Shown piece after piece: positions 27,107 through 35,100 of a stretch of 64,000 nt of DNA (the stretch's first letter is position 1; each line of letters begins with the position of its first letter). The position numbers were made by a program, and so were the translations under genes. The stretch spans positions 177,129 through 241,128 of the forward strand of contig NZ_FNEJ01000009.1 of assembly GCF_900100085.1 (NCBI RefSeq), read 5' to 3'. The notes beneath the pieces are model-generated. The model was not told where the DNA came from. It saw only the letters and a list, made by a program, of their open reading frames with translations, and did no database searches. Source of the stretch: Salipiger marinus (GTDB lineage: Bacteria > Pseudomonadota > Alphaproteobacteria > Rhodobacterales > Rhodobacteraceae).

Positions 27107-28954
27107 TCACTGGAAGCTGGTGTGGACGGCGGTGACCGCCTGCTGGTCGATCCGCACCCCGGCGCGGTTCTGGATGTCGGTGGTGAAGGCGCGGTAAAGG
27201 TCATTGGCCACGGCGGAGGCGGCGCGGTCGCGCAGCAACCCGGCCAGCGCCTCGGCCTCGGGGGTGGTGCGGTCCACCGGGGTCACCGCATCCAGCCGCA
27301 GGATCAGCGCGCTGCCATCGCCGGGCAGGGTGGCGGTGGTGCCGGGCTCCAGCGTGAAGGCTTCGGGCAGCAGCGCGTCGGGCAGGCCTTCGATGCGGGC
27401 ATCGCGGGTCAGACCCTCTTCGGTGACGGGCTCCAGCCCCAGATCCGCAAAGCTTTCCCCGGCGGCGATGCGGTCCGCCAGCGTGCGGGCCTGTGCCAGC
27501 AGCGCCTCGGTGGCCTGTTCGGCGTCATAGCCCTGTCCGACCTGATCGCGCACCGCGTCAAACGGCTGCGGGGCGGGCGGGCGGATCTCGTCGAGCCGCA
27601 GCGCGAAGATGCCGCCATCGCCCAGATCGCGGATCTCGGGGTAATCCTCGGCGGTGATCGCGGCGGCGGCCTCGCGGAAGGCGTCATAGCCCGCGATGCC
27701 GCTGTCGCTGGCTTCGGTCCAGTCGATCTGGCCCAGATCCAGCTCGGTCTCCTCGGCCAGATCCTCCAGCGTGGCGCCACCCGCCAGTTCGTCGTCAAGG
27801 CTCTGCGCCATGCCCGCGATCACGCGGCGGGCGCGGTCCAGCGCCAGTTCGTCGCGCAGCTGCGGCACGGCATCCTCATAGGGGGTTTCCTGCGCCTCCA
27901 GCACGCCGTTTACGCGGTAAAGCGCGGGCCCCAGATCGGAGGGCAGCGGCCCGACGACCTGACCGACCTCTGCGGCAAAGACCGCAGCGCCCGCCTCGTC
28001 CAGCGCGCCCTCGGGCAGATCGCCCAGATCGATGTCCGACAGCGCCAGTCCGCGCTCGTCGACCACGGTTTCGAAATCGGTCTCGCCTGCGGTGATGCGG
28101 TCCAGCGCCGCCTGTGCCTCGGCCTCGTTGCCAAAGACCAGACGTTCCACCAGCCGCCGCTCCGGCAGGTTGTATTCGGCGATCCGCTCTTCATAGGCGG
28201 CGCGCAGCGTGTCCTCGTCCACCTCGACCGTATCGAGGATCATGTCCGGCGTGATCCATGCATAGGTGAGGGCCTTGGCTTCGGGCAGGGTGAAGAGGTC
28301 GATGTTTTCCTCATACCACGCCTGCAGATCCGCCTCCGTAGGCACGGGCAGGCCGGTGGTCAGGCTGTCGCGGCCAAGCCGGGCCCAAGTGAAATTGCGG
28401 GTCTCGCCCGCCCAGGCCAGCAGCGTGTCCACATAGGTGTCGGGCAGGGCGGTGCCGGACAGGATCGCGCCGGTCAGCAGCGAGCGCGCGCTTTCGCGGC
28501 GCAGATCCTCTTCGAATTCCGCCTCGCTCAGCCCGGCATTGCGCAGCGCCATGGCGTAGCCGTCGCGGCTGAAGCTGCCATCGGGGCCCTGAAAGGCAGA
28601 GATTGCCGCCAGTTCCTCGGCCACCTGCGCGTCGCCCACCGACAGGCCGATGCGGCGCGCTTCCTCGTCCAGCGCGGCGCTGGTGACCACCTGCGCCAGC
28701 GCGCGGTCGGTCACGCCCCATTGCTGCGCCTGTGCCATGGTGACCGGCTGGCCGGTCTGGGCCTGCAGCGCCTGCATTTCATTCTGCAGCGTCCGCGCAT
28801 AGGCGTCGGAGGTGATCTCGGTCTGGCCGACATCGCCCAGTCCCCGCACGCCGCCCGAGAAACTGACCGTGCCGAAGGCGCCGAAGCCCATCACCACAAG
28901 GATCAGAAGGCCCCAGACAAGGGTCTTGGTGATGCTGCTTTTGCCGCGTGCCAT
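27107..28954 (-). CDS. ppiD: Periplasmic peptidyl-prolyl isomerase PpiD/SurA-type
   Basis: A 615-residue membrane-anchored chaperone: one N-terminal membrane span (about 9-32), a SurA-N-like helical domain (about 40-190), central parvulin-like region and a C-terminal helical domain. It helps folding of secreted and outer-membrane proteins. Its parvulin segment is divergent and may lack isomerase activity, as in other PpiD proteins. Its stop overlaps the trpE GTG, so the two are linked in one transcript, an arrangement I recall as common in Rhodobacterales. Confidence 0.88.
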   Translation of the reverse strand: MARGKSSITKTLVWGLLILVVMGFGAFGTVSFSGGVRGLGDVGQTEITSDAYARTLQNEMQALQAQTGQPVTMAQAQQWGVTDRALAQVVTSAALDEEARRIGLSVGDAQVAEELAAISAFQGPDGSFSRDGYAMALRNAGLSEAEFEEDLRRESARSLLTGAILSGTALPDTYVDTLLAWAGETRNFTWARLGRDSLTTGLPVPTEADLQAWYEENIDLFTLPEAKALTYAWITPDMILDTVEVDEDTLRAAYEERIAEYNLPERRLVERLVFGNEAEAQAALDRITAGETDFETVVDERGLALSDIDLGDLPEGALDEAGAAVFAAEVGQVVGPLPSDLGPALYRVNGVLEAQETPYEDAVPQLRDELALDRARRVIAGMAQSLDDELAGGATLEDLAEETELDLGQIDWTEASDSGIAGYDAFREAAAAITAEDYPEIRDLGDGGIFALRLDEIRPPAPQPFDAVRDQVGQGYDAEQATEALLAQARTLADRIAAGESFADLGLEPVTEEGLTRDARIEGLPDALLPEAFTLEPGTTATLPGDGSALILRLDAVTPVDRTTPEAEALAGLLRDRAASAVANDLYRAFTTDIQNRAGVRIDQQAVTAVHTSFQ

Positions 28955-28987
28955 GGAAGCCTCGTGTTGTCTTGGTTCTGGCGTGGT

Positions 28988-30184
28988 CTACTTGGCCGGA
29001 CCCGGGGTCGCAAGAGCCCAGTCAAGCGCTGCGAGCCGGTCGAAGAGCGTGGCGATCTGCGCGCGGTCCACATTTGCGAAGGCCAGCCGGAACTGCCGGG
29101 CGCCGCGCGGGTCGTCCACGGGCATGAACATGGTGCCGGGCAGGGCCAGCACCGACGCCTCTGCCACCAGCCGGGGGGCAAGCTGCGCCGAGCTTTCCGC
29201 GAAGGGATGTTCCAGATAGGCGAAATAGGCGCCAAGGCCCAGCAGGCGCCAGCCCTGCGCCTCCAGCTGCGGCATGTGTTCGGCGATGGCGGCGCGGCGG
29301 TCAAGGATTTCGGCCCGTTCGCCCGCCACCCAGTCGCCAAGGTTGCGCAGGCCCCAGAGGGCTGCGCGCTGGCCCAGCTGCGGCGCGCAGATGGTCACGG
29401 TATCAAGGAATTTCTCGATTTCGGGCAGCAGCGAGACGGGGCCGATCACCGCGCCCACCCGATGCCCGGTCAGCCGGTAGGCCTTGGAAAAGCTGTAAAG
29501 CTGCACCAGCGTGTCGCCCGCATCGGCGAGCAGGTCATGCGGCGCGCCGCTGCGGCTGTCGAAATCCTTGTAGGTTTCGTCAACGATCAGGTGAAGCCCC
29601 GCCTCGCGCGCCAGATCCAGAAAGCCGCGCAGCACCTCGGCGGGATATTCCGCGCCGCCGGGATTGTTGGGCGAGACCAGCACGATGGCGCGGGTGCGCG
29701 GGGTCAACAGGGCGCGGGCGGTCTCGGGCTGCGGGATCAGGTGGTCATCGGCGGGCAGCGGCACGGCGCGCACGCCGTCCATGTCGAGCCACATCTTGTG
29801 GTTGAAATACCACGGCGTCGGCAGCAGCACCTCGTCGTCTTCGCCGCAGATCGCCGAAATGGTCGCGGCAAAGGCCTGATTGCAGCCTGCGGTGATGGCC
29901 ACCTGTTCGGCGGCGACCGGCGCGCCGTAATGGGCCGACCAATGAGCGGCAAGCTCCGCGCGCAGCTCGGGCAGGCCCAGCACCGGGCCGTAAAGATGGG
30001 TGGCGGGGTCGGCCAGTGCCTCCGCCATCGCGGCGACAAGCGGCGCGGGCGGCGGCTCCACCGGGGCGGCTTGGCTTACGTTGATAAGCGGACGGTCGGC
30101 GGGAAACTCCACCCCGGCCAGCCAGCGCCGCGCCTCCATCACCGGGGGGGCAAAGGTGGTCTGGGTGCGGCTCATGCGGCTCAT
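28988..30184 (-). CDS. Class I/II aminotransferase (PLP)
   Basis: A 398-residue fold-type I PLP enzyme. The Schiff-base lysine is in LYSFSKAYRLTGHRVGAV, with SPNNPGGAEYP and IVDETYKDFD as the other cofactor motifs. Amino acid specificity cannot be assigned. ATG 30184 has GGGAG 8 bases upstream. It lies 33 bases before ppiD, on the same strand, and could be co-transcribed. Confidence 0.9.
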   Translation of the reverse strand: MSRMSRTQTTFAPPVMEARRWLAGVEFPADRPLINVSQAAPVEPPPAPLVAAMAEALADPATHLYGPVLGLPELRAELAAHWSAHYGAPVAAEQVAITAGCNQAFAATISAICGEDDEVLLPTPWYFNHKMWLDMDGVRAVPLPADDHLIPQPETARALLTPRTRAIVLVSPNNPGGAEYPAEVLRGFLDLAREAGLHLIVDETYKDFDSRSGAPHDLLADAGDTLVQLYSFSKAYRLTGHRVGAVIGPVSLLPEIEKFLDTVTICAPQLGQRAALWGLRNLGDWVAGERAEILDRRAAIAEHMPQLEAQGWRLLGLGAYFAYLEHPFAESSAQLAPRLVAEASVLALPGTMFMPVDDPRGARQFRLAFANVDRAQIATLFDRLAALDWALATPGPAK

Positions 30185-30247
30185 GTGGTGGTCTCCCTGT
30201 CGATGCCGGCGGACGCTAGCAGCGGGAGGGGGCGGGGAAAAGGGGGG

Positions 30248-30673
30248 TCACCCTTCGGCGGCGTCAAAGCGGGCGCGGGCGGCGCGGATCGCGCCATGAT
30301 GCCGGTCGGCCCAGACCAGCAGCAGACCGATCGGATCCAGCGCCGACCGGCCCAGATCGGTCAGGCTGTATTCCACCGCAGGAGGCTTGGTCGGAAACAC
30401 CTGCCGCGCCACCATCCCGTCGCGTTCCAGCTGCCGCAGCGTCTGGGTCAGCATCCGCTTGGAGATGTCGCCGACCTGCCGGTGCAGCTGCGAAAACCGG
30501 CGCGGACCGGGTTCCAGCGCCACAAGGATCAGCAGCGTCCATTTCTGGCCGACCCGGTCCAGCACGTCGCGCACCGGGCATTGCCCGGCATCGGCGGGCG
30601 CCCCCGTCCATTGCGCGACGCTGTCCAGCATCCCGCGCACCGCCACAAGGTTCCCTTGCTGTGCCTTGGTCAT
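30248..30673 (-). CDS. HxlR family regulator, QorR/YtfH-like
   Basis: A 141-residue winged-helix regulator. The N-terminal Cys-Pro-Val-Arg segment ([14 protein letters not shown]) and [27 protein letters not shown] are typical of HxlR proteins, several of which sense oxidants or quinones through that cysteine. It is divergent from a quinone reductase gene, exactly like ytfH and qorB in E. coli, so it is likely the repressor of that gene. ATG 30673 has GGAGG 9 bases upstream. Confidence 0.88.
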   Translation of the reverse strand: MTKAQQGNLVAVRGMLDSVAQWTGAPADAGQCPVRDVLDRVGQKWTLLILVALEPGPRRFSQLHRQVGDISKRMLTQTLRQLERDGMVARQVFPTKPPAVEYSLTDLGRSALDPIGLLLVWADRHHGAIRAARARFDAAEG

Positions 30674-30706
30674 CAAAAGGTGCCTCCTTCACGGATCGCC
30701 GGGGGT

Positions 30707-30734
30707 GGTCTAGATCAGAGACCATAGACCGTCT
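30707..30734. promoter_or_regulatory. Candidate operator for the HxlR regulator
   Basis: In the 93-base divergent intergenic region there are GGTCT-N7-AGACC (30707-30723) and the palindrome AGACCGTCT (30726-30734), with another AGACC at 30743. Repeated AGAC/GTCT half-sites fit a dimeric winged-helix repressor controlling both genes. Confidence 0.5.
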
Positions 30735-30766
30735 GTGAACCGCAGACCATATGCAAGGATGCTGCC

Positions 30767-31636
30767 ATGACCTCTTCGCTTGACTATCTCGTCACCGGCG
30801 CCAGCGGACAGCTGGGCGCGCTGGTGCTGGCCGGGCTTCGCGCCGCAGAGCCCGGCGCGCGGATCGGCGCGCTGGTGCGCCGCCCCGAGACCGCCGAGGC
30901 GCTGGAGGCGCAGGGCTTTGAGGTGCGGCTTGCCTCTTATGACGACAGCGCGGCGTTGCAGGCGGCGCTGCAGGGCGTGGGCAAGCTGCTGCTGGTCTCC
31001 TCCAGCGAGGTGGGCAAACGCGCGGCACAGCATGGCCGCGTGATCGAGGCCGCCATGGCCGCAGGCGTGGGCTTTGTCGCCTATACCTCGATCCTGCGCG
31101 CCGACAGCTCGCCGCTGACCGTGCTGCCGCCGGAACATCTGGAAACGGAGCGCGCGCTTGCCGCCTCGGGGCTTGACCATGCCGTGCTGCGCAATGGCTG
31201 GTATACCGAGAACTACGTGATGAGCGCCGCCCCCGCGCTGGCCCATGACGCGCTGATCGGCGCGGCGGGCGAGGGGCGGATCTCCTCTGCCGCGCGGGCG
31301 GATTACGCCGCCGCCGCCGTGGCGGTGCTGACCGGGCCGCAGCCCGCGTCCGGCACGGTCTATGAACTGGCGGGGGATGACAGCTACACCCTGTCCGACT
31401 TTGCCGCAGCGCTGTCCGATCTGGCGGGAAAGCCCGTGCCTTACGTCAACATGACCGAAGCGGCCTATGCGGCGGCGCTGACCGGGGCGGGGCTGCCCGC
31501 GCCGCTGGCCGAGATGCTTGCGGACAGCGATGCGGGCGCGGCGCAGGGCGGGCTTTACAGCGACGACCACACGCTGTCGCGGCTGATCGGGCGCCCCACC
31601 ACACCGTGGCGCGACACGCTGAGCGCGGCGCTGTAG
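30767..31636 (+). CDS. qorB: NAD(P)H:quinone oxidoreductase, QorB (QOR2)-like
   Basis: A 289-residue atypical short-chain dehydrogenase of the NmrA type. The dinucleotide-binding motif TGASGQLGALV is near residue 10; LVSSSEVGKRAAQH, LAASGLDHAVLRNGWYTENY and LAGDDSYTLSDFAA match QorB. It reduces quinones with NAD(P)H. The divergent HxlR gene supports this call. Confidence 0.88.
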   Translation: MTSSLDYLVTGASGQLGALVLAGLRAAEPGARIGALVRRPETAEALEAQGFEVRLASYDDSAALQAALQGVGKLLLVSSSEVGKRAAQHGRVIEAAMAAGVGFVAYTSILRADSSPLTVLPPEHLETERALAASGLDHAVLRNGWYTENYVMSAAPALAHDALIGAAGEGRISSAARADYAAAAVAVLTGPQPASGTVYELAGDDSYTLSDFAAALSDLAGKPVPYVNMTEAAYAAALTGAGLPAPLAEMLADSDAGAAQGGLYSDDHTLSRLIGRPTTPWRDTLSAAL

Positions 31637-31648
31637 GCGCGGGCAAGG

Positions 31649-31670
31649 CCGGGGCGCTCAGGCGCCCCGG
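31649..31670. terminator. Hairpin at qorB/gpt convergent ends, stop codon in loop
   Basis: CCGGGGCGC (31649-31657) and GCGCCCCGG (31662-31670) form a 9-bp stem; the loop TCAG contains the gpt stop codon (minus strand, 31658-31660). It also lies 13 bases after the qorB stop. Confidence 0.6.
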
Positions 31671-32143
31671 TAGGGTTCCACATATTGCAGGGCCATGTCC
31701 CACGGGAAGAAAATCCACGTGTCCTGGCTGACCTCGGTCACATAGGTGTCGACCATGGGCCGCCCCTTGGGCTTGGCATAGACGGTGGCGACATGCGCCT
31801 TGGGCAGATGGGCGCGCACCACTTCCAGCGTGCGCCCGGTATCCACCAGATCGTCGACGATCAGCACACCCTCGCCATCGCCCATCACCTCCATGTCGGG
31901 AAACTTGATGACGCGCGGTTCGGACTGGGTCTGGTGGTCATAGCTCTTGACCGAGATCGTATCGACCATGCGGATGTCCAGCTCGCGCGCAACGATCATC
32001 GCCGGGGCCATGCCGCCCCGGGTGATCGCGATCACGGCGCGCCAGTCGCCTTGCCCCTGCAGCCGCCACGCCAGCGCGCGGCTGTCGCGGTGCAGCTGGT
32101 CCCAGCTGACGTGGAAACCTTTTTCGTGGGGCAGACGGTCCAT
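31658..32143 (-). CDS. gpt: Xanthine phosphoribosyltransferase
   Basis: Salvages xanthine and guanine with PRPP. The 161-residue type I phosphoribosyltransferase has the PRPP-binding motif [13 protein letters not shown] (about 94-106) and ends with the Gpt-type [18 protein letters not shown]. It lies 15 bases downstream of fabI on the same strand. Confidence 0.95.
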   Translation of the reverse strand: MDRLPHEKGFHVSWDQLHRDSRALAWRLQGQGDWRAVIAITRGGMAPAMIVARELDIRMVDTISVKSYDHQTQSEPRVIKFPDMEVMGDGEGVLIVDDLVDTGRTLEVVRAHLPKAHVATVYAKPKGRPMVDTYVTEVSQDTWIFFPWDMALQYVEPYRGA

Positions 32144-32158
32144 GCGCGTGTCTCCGGC

Positions 32159-32965
32159 TCAGGTTTTGGTGATGTCGGGGGCGTCGACGGCCTTCATGCC
32201 GACAACGTGGTAGCCAGCGTCGACGTGATGCGTCTCGCCGGTGACGCCCGACCCCAGATCGGACAGCAGATAAAGCGCGGAGCCTCCGACATCCTCGATG
32301 GTCACGTTGCGGCGCAGCGGCGAATTGTATTCGTTCCACTTCATGATGTAGCGGAAATCGCCGATGCCGGAGGCGGCCAGCGTCTTGATCGGACCCGCCG
32401 AGATGGCGTTGACGCGGATGCCGTCCTTGCCCAGATCCTCGGCCAGATAGCGCACGCTGGCTTCCAGGGCCGCCTTGGCCACGCCCATCACGTTGTAATG
32501 CGGCATGATGCGTTCGGCGCCGTAATAGGTCAGCGTCAGGGCGGAGCCGCCCCGCGTCATCATCTTTTCGGCGCGCTGCATCACGGCGGTGAAGCTGTAG
32601 ACCGAGATGTCCATGGTCATGGTGAAGTTGCCGCGGCTGGTGTCGACATAGCGCCCGCGCAGCTCGTTCTTGTCGGAAAAGCCGATGGCATGCACGATGA
32701 AATCGAGACTGTCCCAGCGGTCGCGCAGGCCGTCGAACAGCCCGTCGATGGAGGCCTCGTCGCCCACGTCGCAGGGCAGCACGATGTCAGAGCCCATTTC
32801 CGCCGCCAGCGGACCGACCCGCTTTTTCAGCGCCTCGCCCTGATAGGAGAACGCAAGCTCGGCCCCGGCCCCGCGCAGCGCCTTGGCGATGCCCCAGGCA
32901 ATGGACTTGTCATTGGCAAGTCCCATGATCAGGCCACGTTTGCCCGCCATCAGAGTGTTTGACAT
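32159..32965 (-). CDS. fabI: Enoyl-[acyl-carrier-protein] reductase (NADH), FabI
   Basis: Last step of each fatty acid elongation cycle. The 268-residue SDR protein has [16 protein letters not shown] (cofactor loop), the Tyr-x6-Lys active site in [21 protein letters not shown], and the [14 protein letters not shown] substrate loop, so it should be triclosan-sensitive by type. ATG 32965 has GTGGAG upstream; upstream frame is the shadow of pdxH. It is divergent from pdxH. Confidence 0.96.
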   Translation of the reverse strand: MSNTLMAGKRGLIMGLANDKSIAWGIAKALRGAGAELAFSYQGEALKKRVGPLAAEMGSDIVLPCDVGDEASIDGLFDGLRDRWDSLDFIVHAIGFSDKNELRGRYVDTSRGNFTMTMDISVYSFTAVMQRAEKMMTRGGSALTLTYYGAERIMPHYNVMGVAKAALEASVRYLAEDLGKDGIRVNAISAGPIKTLAASGIGDFRYIMKWNEYNSPLRRNVTIEDVGGSALYLLSDLGSGVTGETHHVDAGYHVVGMKAVDAPDITKT

Positions 32966-33064
32966 CCCGCATCTCCACCCGGCATTGAAATTCTCGAACC
33001 CTTTAGGCGATTGCCGGGGGGGCATCAAGAGCAGCCTCTTCCCAGAGGCAGAAGGAGCAGGATC

Positions 33065-33670
33065 ATGACCGACCGGGACGGGATTTTTGCCGGGGACGAC
33101 CCCTTTGCCATCGCGCGCCGCTGGCTGGCCGAGGCGGAGGCGACAGAGCCCAACGACCCCAATGCCATCGCGCTGTCCACCGTGGATGCCGATGGCATGC
33201 CCAATGCGCGCATGGTGCTGCTGAAAGAGATCGAGGCCGCAGCTTTCGTCTTTTACACAAATTACACCAGCACCAAGGCGCGGGAGATCGAGCAGGCGGG
33301 CAAGGCCGCCTTCGTGATGCACTGGAAGTCGCTGCGCCGCCAGATCCGTGTTCGCGGCACGGTTGTGCGCGAAGAGGGGCCGCAGGCGGATGCCTATTAC
33401 GCGTCGCGGTCGATGAAGTCGCGGCTGGGGGCGTGGGCCTCGGCGCAGTCGCAGCCCCTGTCCTCCCGCGCGGCGCTGATGGCGGAGGTGGCGAAGGTCA
33501 CCGCGACCAAAGGTCCGAACCCGCCGAGGCCGCCATTCTGGGGCGGATTTCGCGTGACGCCGACGGAGATTGAATTTTGGGCGGACGGCGCCTTCAGGTT
33601 GCACGATCGCTTTGTCTGGCGTAGGAATTCCGAGGCCGATCCGTGGGCTATCCACAGGTTAAATCCATGA
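33065..33670 (+). CDS. pdxH: Pyridoxamine 5'-phosphate oxidase
   Basis: FMN enzyme producing pyridoxal 5'-phosphate. The 201-residue product has [42 protein letters not shown] and the C-terminal family ending [11 protein letters not shown] 33065 has AAGGAG 8 bases upstream. It is divergent from fabI with 99 bases between. Confidence 0.96.
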   Translation: MTDRDGIFAGDDPFAIARRWLAEAEATEPNDPNAIALSTVDADGMPNARMVLLKEIEAAAFVFYTNYTSTKAREIEQAGKAAFVMHWKSLRRQIRVRGTVVREEGPQADAYYASRSMKSRLGAWASAQSQPLSSRAALMAEVAKVTATKGPNPPRPPFWGGFRVTPTEIEFWADGAFRLHDRFVWRRNSEADPWAIHRLNP

Positions 33671-33672
33671 AT

Positions 33673-33687
33673 TTCACGTCGCGTGAA
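33673..33687. promoter_or_regulatory. Short palindrome after pdxH, upstream of cold-shock gene
   Basis: TTCACGTCGCGTGAA is a perfect inverted repeat with 6-base arms, directly after the pdxH stop and about 90 bases before the cold-shock gene. It could be an operator or a weak terminator; there is no T-run. Confidence 0.3.
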
Positions 33688-33774
33688 CGGCTGGCAGGCA
33701 GAAAATACAGGTTGCAATGACTTGCATTCCCGCATCCGCTTGGCGAAAGAGGGACGGGGATACGCAGACTACCA

Positions 33775-34320
33775 GTGGAAACGCATTTGACACAGAACGA
33801 GAGCGAGACGCGCCGCGTACTTGGCCGCGTGAAGTGGTTCGATCCCGTCAAGGGTTTCGGCTTCGTCATCGCGGACGAGGGTGGTCCGGACATCCTGCTG
33901 CATGCGAATGTGCTGCGCAATTTCGGCCAAAGCTCGGTGGCCGACGGGGCGCGGATCGAAATTGGCGTGCAAAAGACCGAACGCGGGATTCAGGCCACCG
34001 AGGTTCTGAAGATCGAGCCGCCCGAAGCGCCCCCGGGGGCGCCTCTGGCCGATTTCGAAGGGATCGACCCCGAAGTGATGCGCGCCGCACCGCTGCAACC
34101 GGCGCGGGTGAAGTGGTTCGACAAGGCCAAGGGCTTTGGATTTGCCAATATCTTCGGCAAATCCGAGGACGTGTTCATTCACATTGAAGTGTTGCGCCGC
34201 TCGGGTCTGGCGGATCTGCAGCCCGGCGAAGCGCTGGCGATCCGCGTGATCGACGGGCGCCGCGGCCAGATGGCAACGGAGGTTTCGGCATGGGAAACGG
34301 CACTTTCCGTCTCTGTCTGA
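33775..34320 (+). CDS. Two-domain cold-shock protein
   Basis: A 181-residue protein with two cold-shock OB domains: residues about 12-75 (GRVKWFDPVKGFGFVIAD) and about 105-175 (ARVKWFDKAKGFGFANIF), each with an RNP1-like KGFGF motif, joined by an acidic Pro-rich linker. It binds single-stranded nucleic acid, probably RNA. The GTG at 33775 is the best available start; TTG at 33787 is an alternative, and neither has a clear ribosome site. Its last 31 bases overlap the next gene. Confidence 0.9.
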   Translation: METHLTQNESETRRVLGRVKWFDPVKGFGFVIADEGGPDILLHANVLRNFGQSSVADGARIEIGVQKTERGIQATEVLKIEPPEAPPGAPLADFEGIDPEVMRAAPLQPARVKWFDKAKGFGFANIFGKSEDVFIHIEVLRRSGLADLQPGEALAIRVIDGRRGQMATEVSAWETALSVSV

Positions 34321-34763
34321 GCGCGCTTGCGCTGGCACTGATCGGGCAGGGGGCGCAGGCCGCGTGCCGGGACGATACCGTCTGGCTGCGCGGCGACTGG
34401 GGCTCTGCCAGCTTCCGCGTGGAGATCGCCGATGATGCCGCCTCCCGCGCGCAGGGGCTGATGCATGTCGAAGAGATGCCCGCCAGCGCGGGGATGCTGT
34501 TTGTCTATGAGCGCGAGGCGCCGGTGTCGTTCTGGATGAAGAACACGCTGATCCCGCTGGATATGGTGTTTGCCGACGCGCAGGGCCGCGTGGTGTCCGT
34601 GCATGACCGTGCGGTGCCGGGCGATCTGACCCCCATCCCCAGCGGGGCGCCGTCGCAGTTCGTGCTGGAAATCAACGGCGGGCTCGCGGACCAGCTGGGC
34701 ATCGTGCCGGGCAGCGAGATGCGCCATCCGGCGATTGCCGAGCCTGTTTGGCCCTGCGAGTGA
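34290..34763 (+). CDS. DUF192 family exported protein
   Basis: A 157-residue protein with a signal peptide (about 1-24, ending AQAA) and a DUF192 domain containing RAQGLMHVEEMPASAGMLFVYE and FWMKNTLIPLDMVFAD. The function of the family is unknown. ATG 34290 has GGAGG 7 bases upstream and lies within the cold-shock gene, so the two are co-transcribed. Confidence 0.88.
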   Translation: MGNGTFRLCLSALALALIGQGAQAACRDDTVWLRGDWGSASFRVEIADDAASRAQGLMHVEEMPASAGMLFVYEREAPVSFWMKNTLIPLDMVFADAQGRVVSVHDRAVPGDLTPIPSGAPSQFVLEINGGLADQLGIVPGSEMRHPAIAEPVWPCE

Positions 34764-34810
34764 TTTCGTGTCTTTCCAATCCGCGTTCCCGGTTGTAAGC
34801 GGGTCCGCGT

Positions 34811-34887
34811 CGGGGCGTAGCGCAGCCTGGTAGCGCGACGGTTTTGGGTACCGTAGGTCGTAGGTTCGAATCCTATCGCCCCGACCA
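34811..34887 (+). tRNA. tRNA-Pro (anticodon TGG)
   Basis: A 77-base cloverleaf: acceptor CGGGGCG/CGCCCCG, D-arm GCGC/GCGC, anticodon stem ACGGT/ACCGT with loop TTTGGGT giving anticodon TGG, T-arm with GTTCGAATC, and CCA encoded at 34885-34887. It follows the DUF192 gene. Confidence 0.97.
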
Positions 34888-35100
34888 GTTTTCTTCCCTG
34901 CCGCAGCCTGCGGTCCTCCGGACAGAGGGGGTCATGCGGGCGACACGGCAGGCGGATTGCCAGTTCACAGCTTCGTGTATCAGAAAAAGCCGTGGCCCGT
35001 CAGGGGCTTGGGCTAATTTCGCATGGGCGCTGAAAAAGCTTCTGAAACTCCTGTCGCGTGCCATCCGTGCCTACGGGGCCACGTTGCTACAGGAGGACTC

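Noticed and set aside
27122..30727. A very long plus-strand open frame (about 1200 codons) opposite trpE/ppiD/aminotransferase genes
   Set aside because: Gln/Arg/His-rich sequence typical of the antisense frame of GC-rich genes; no domains, and real genes with full motifs lie on the other strand.
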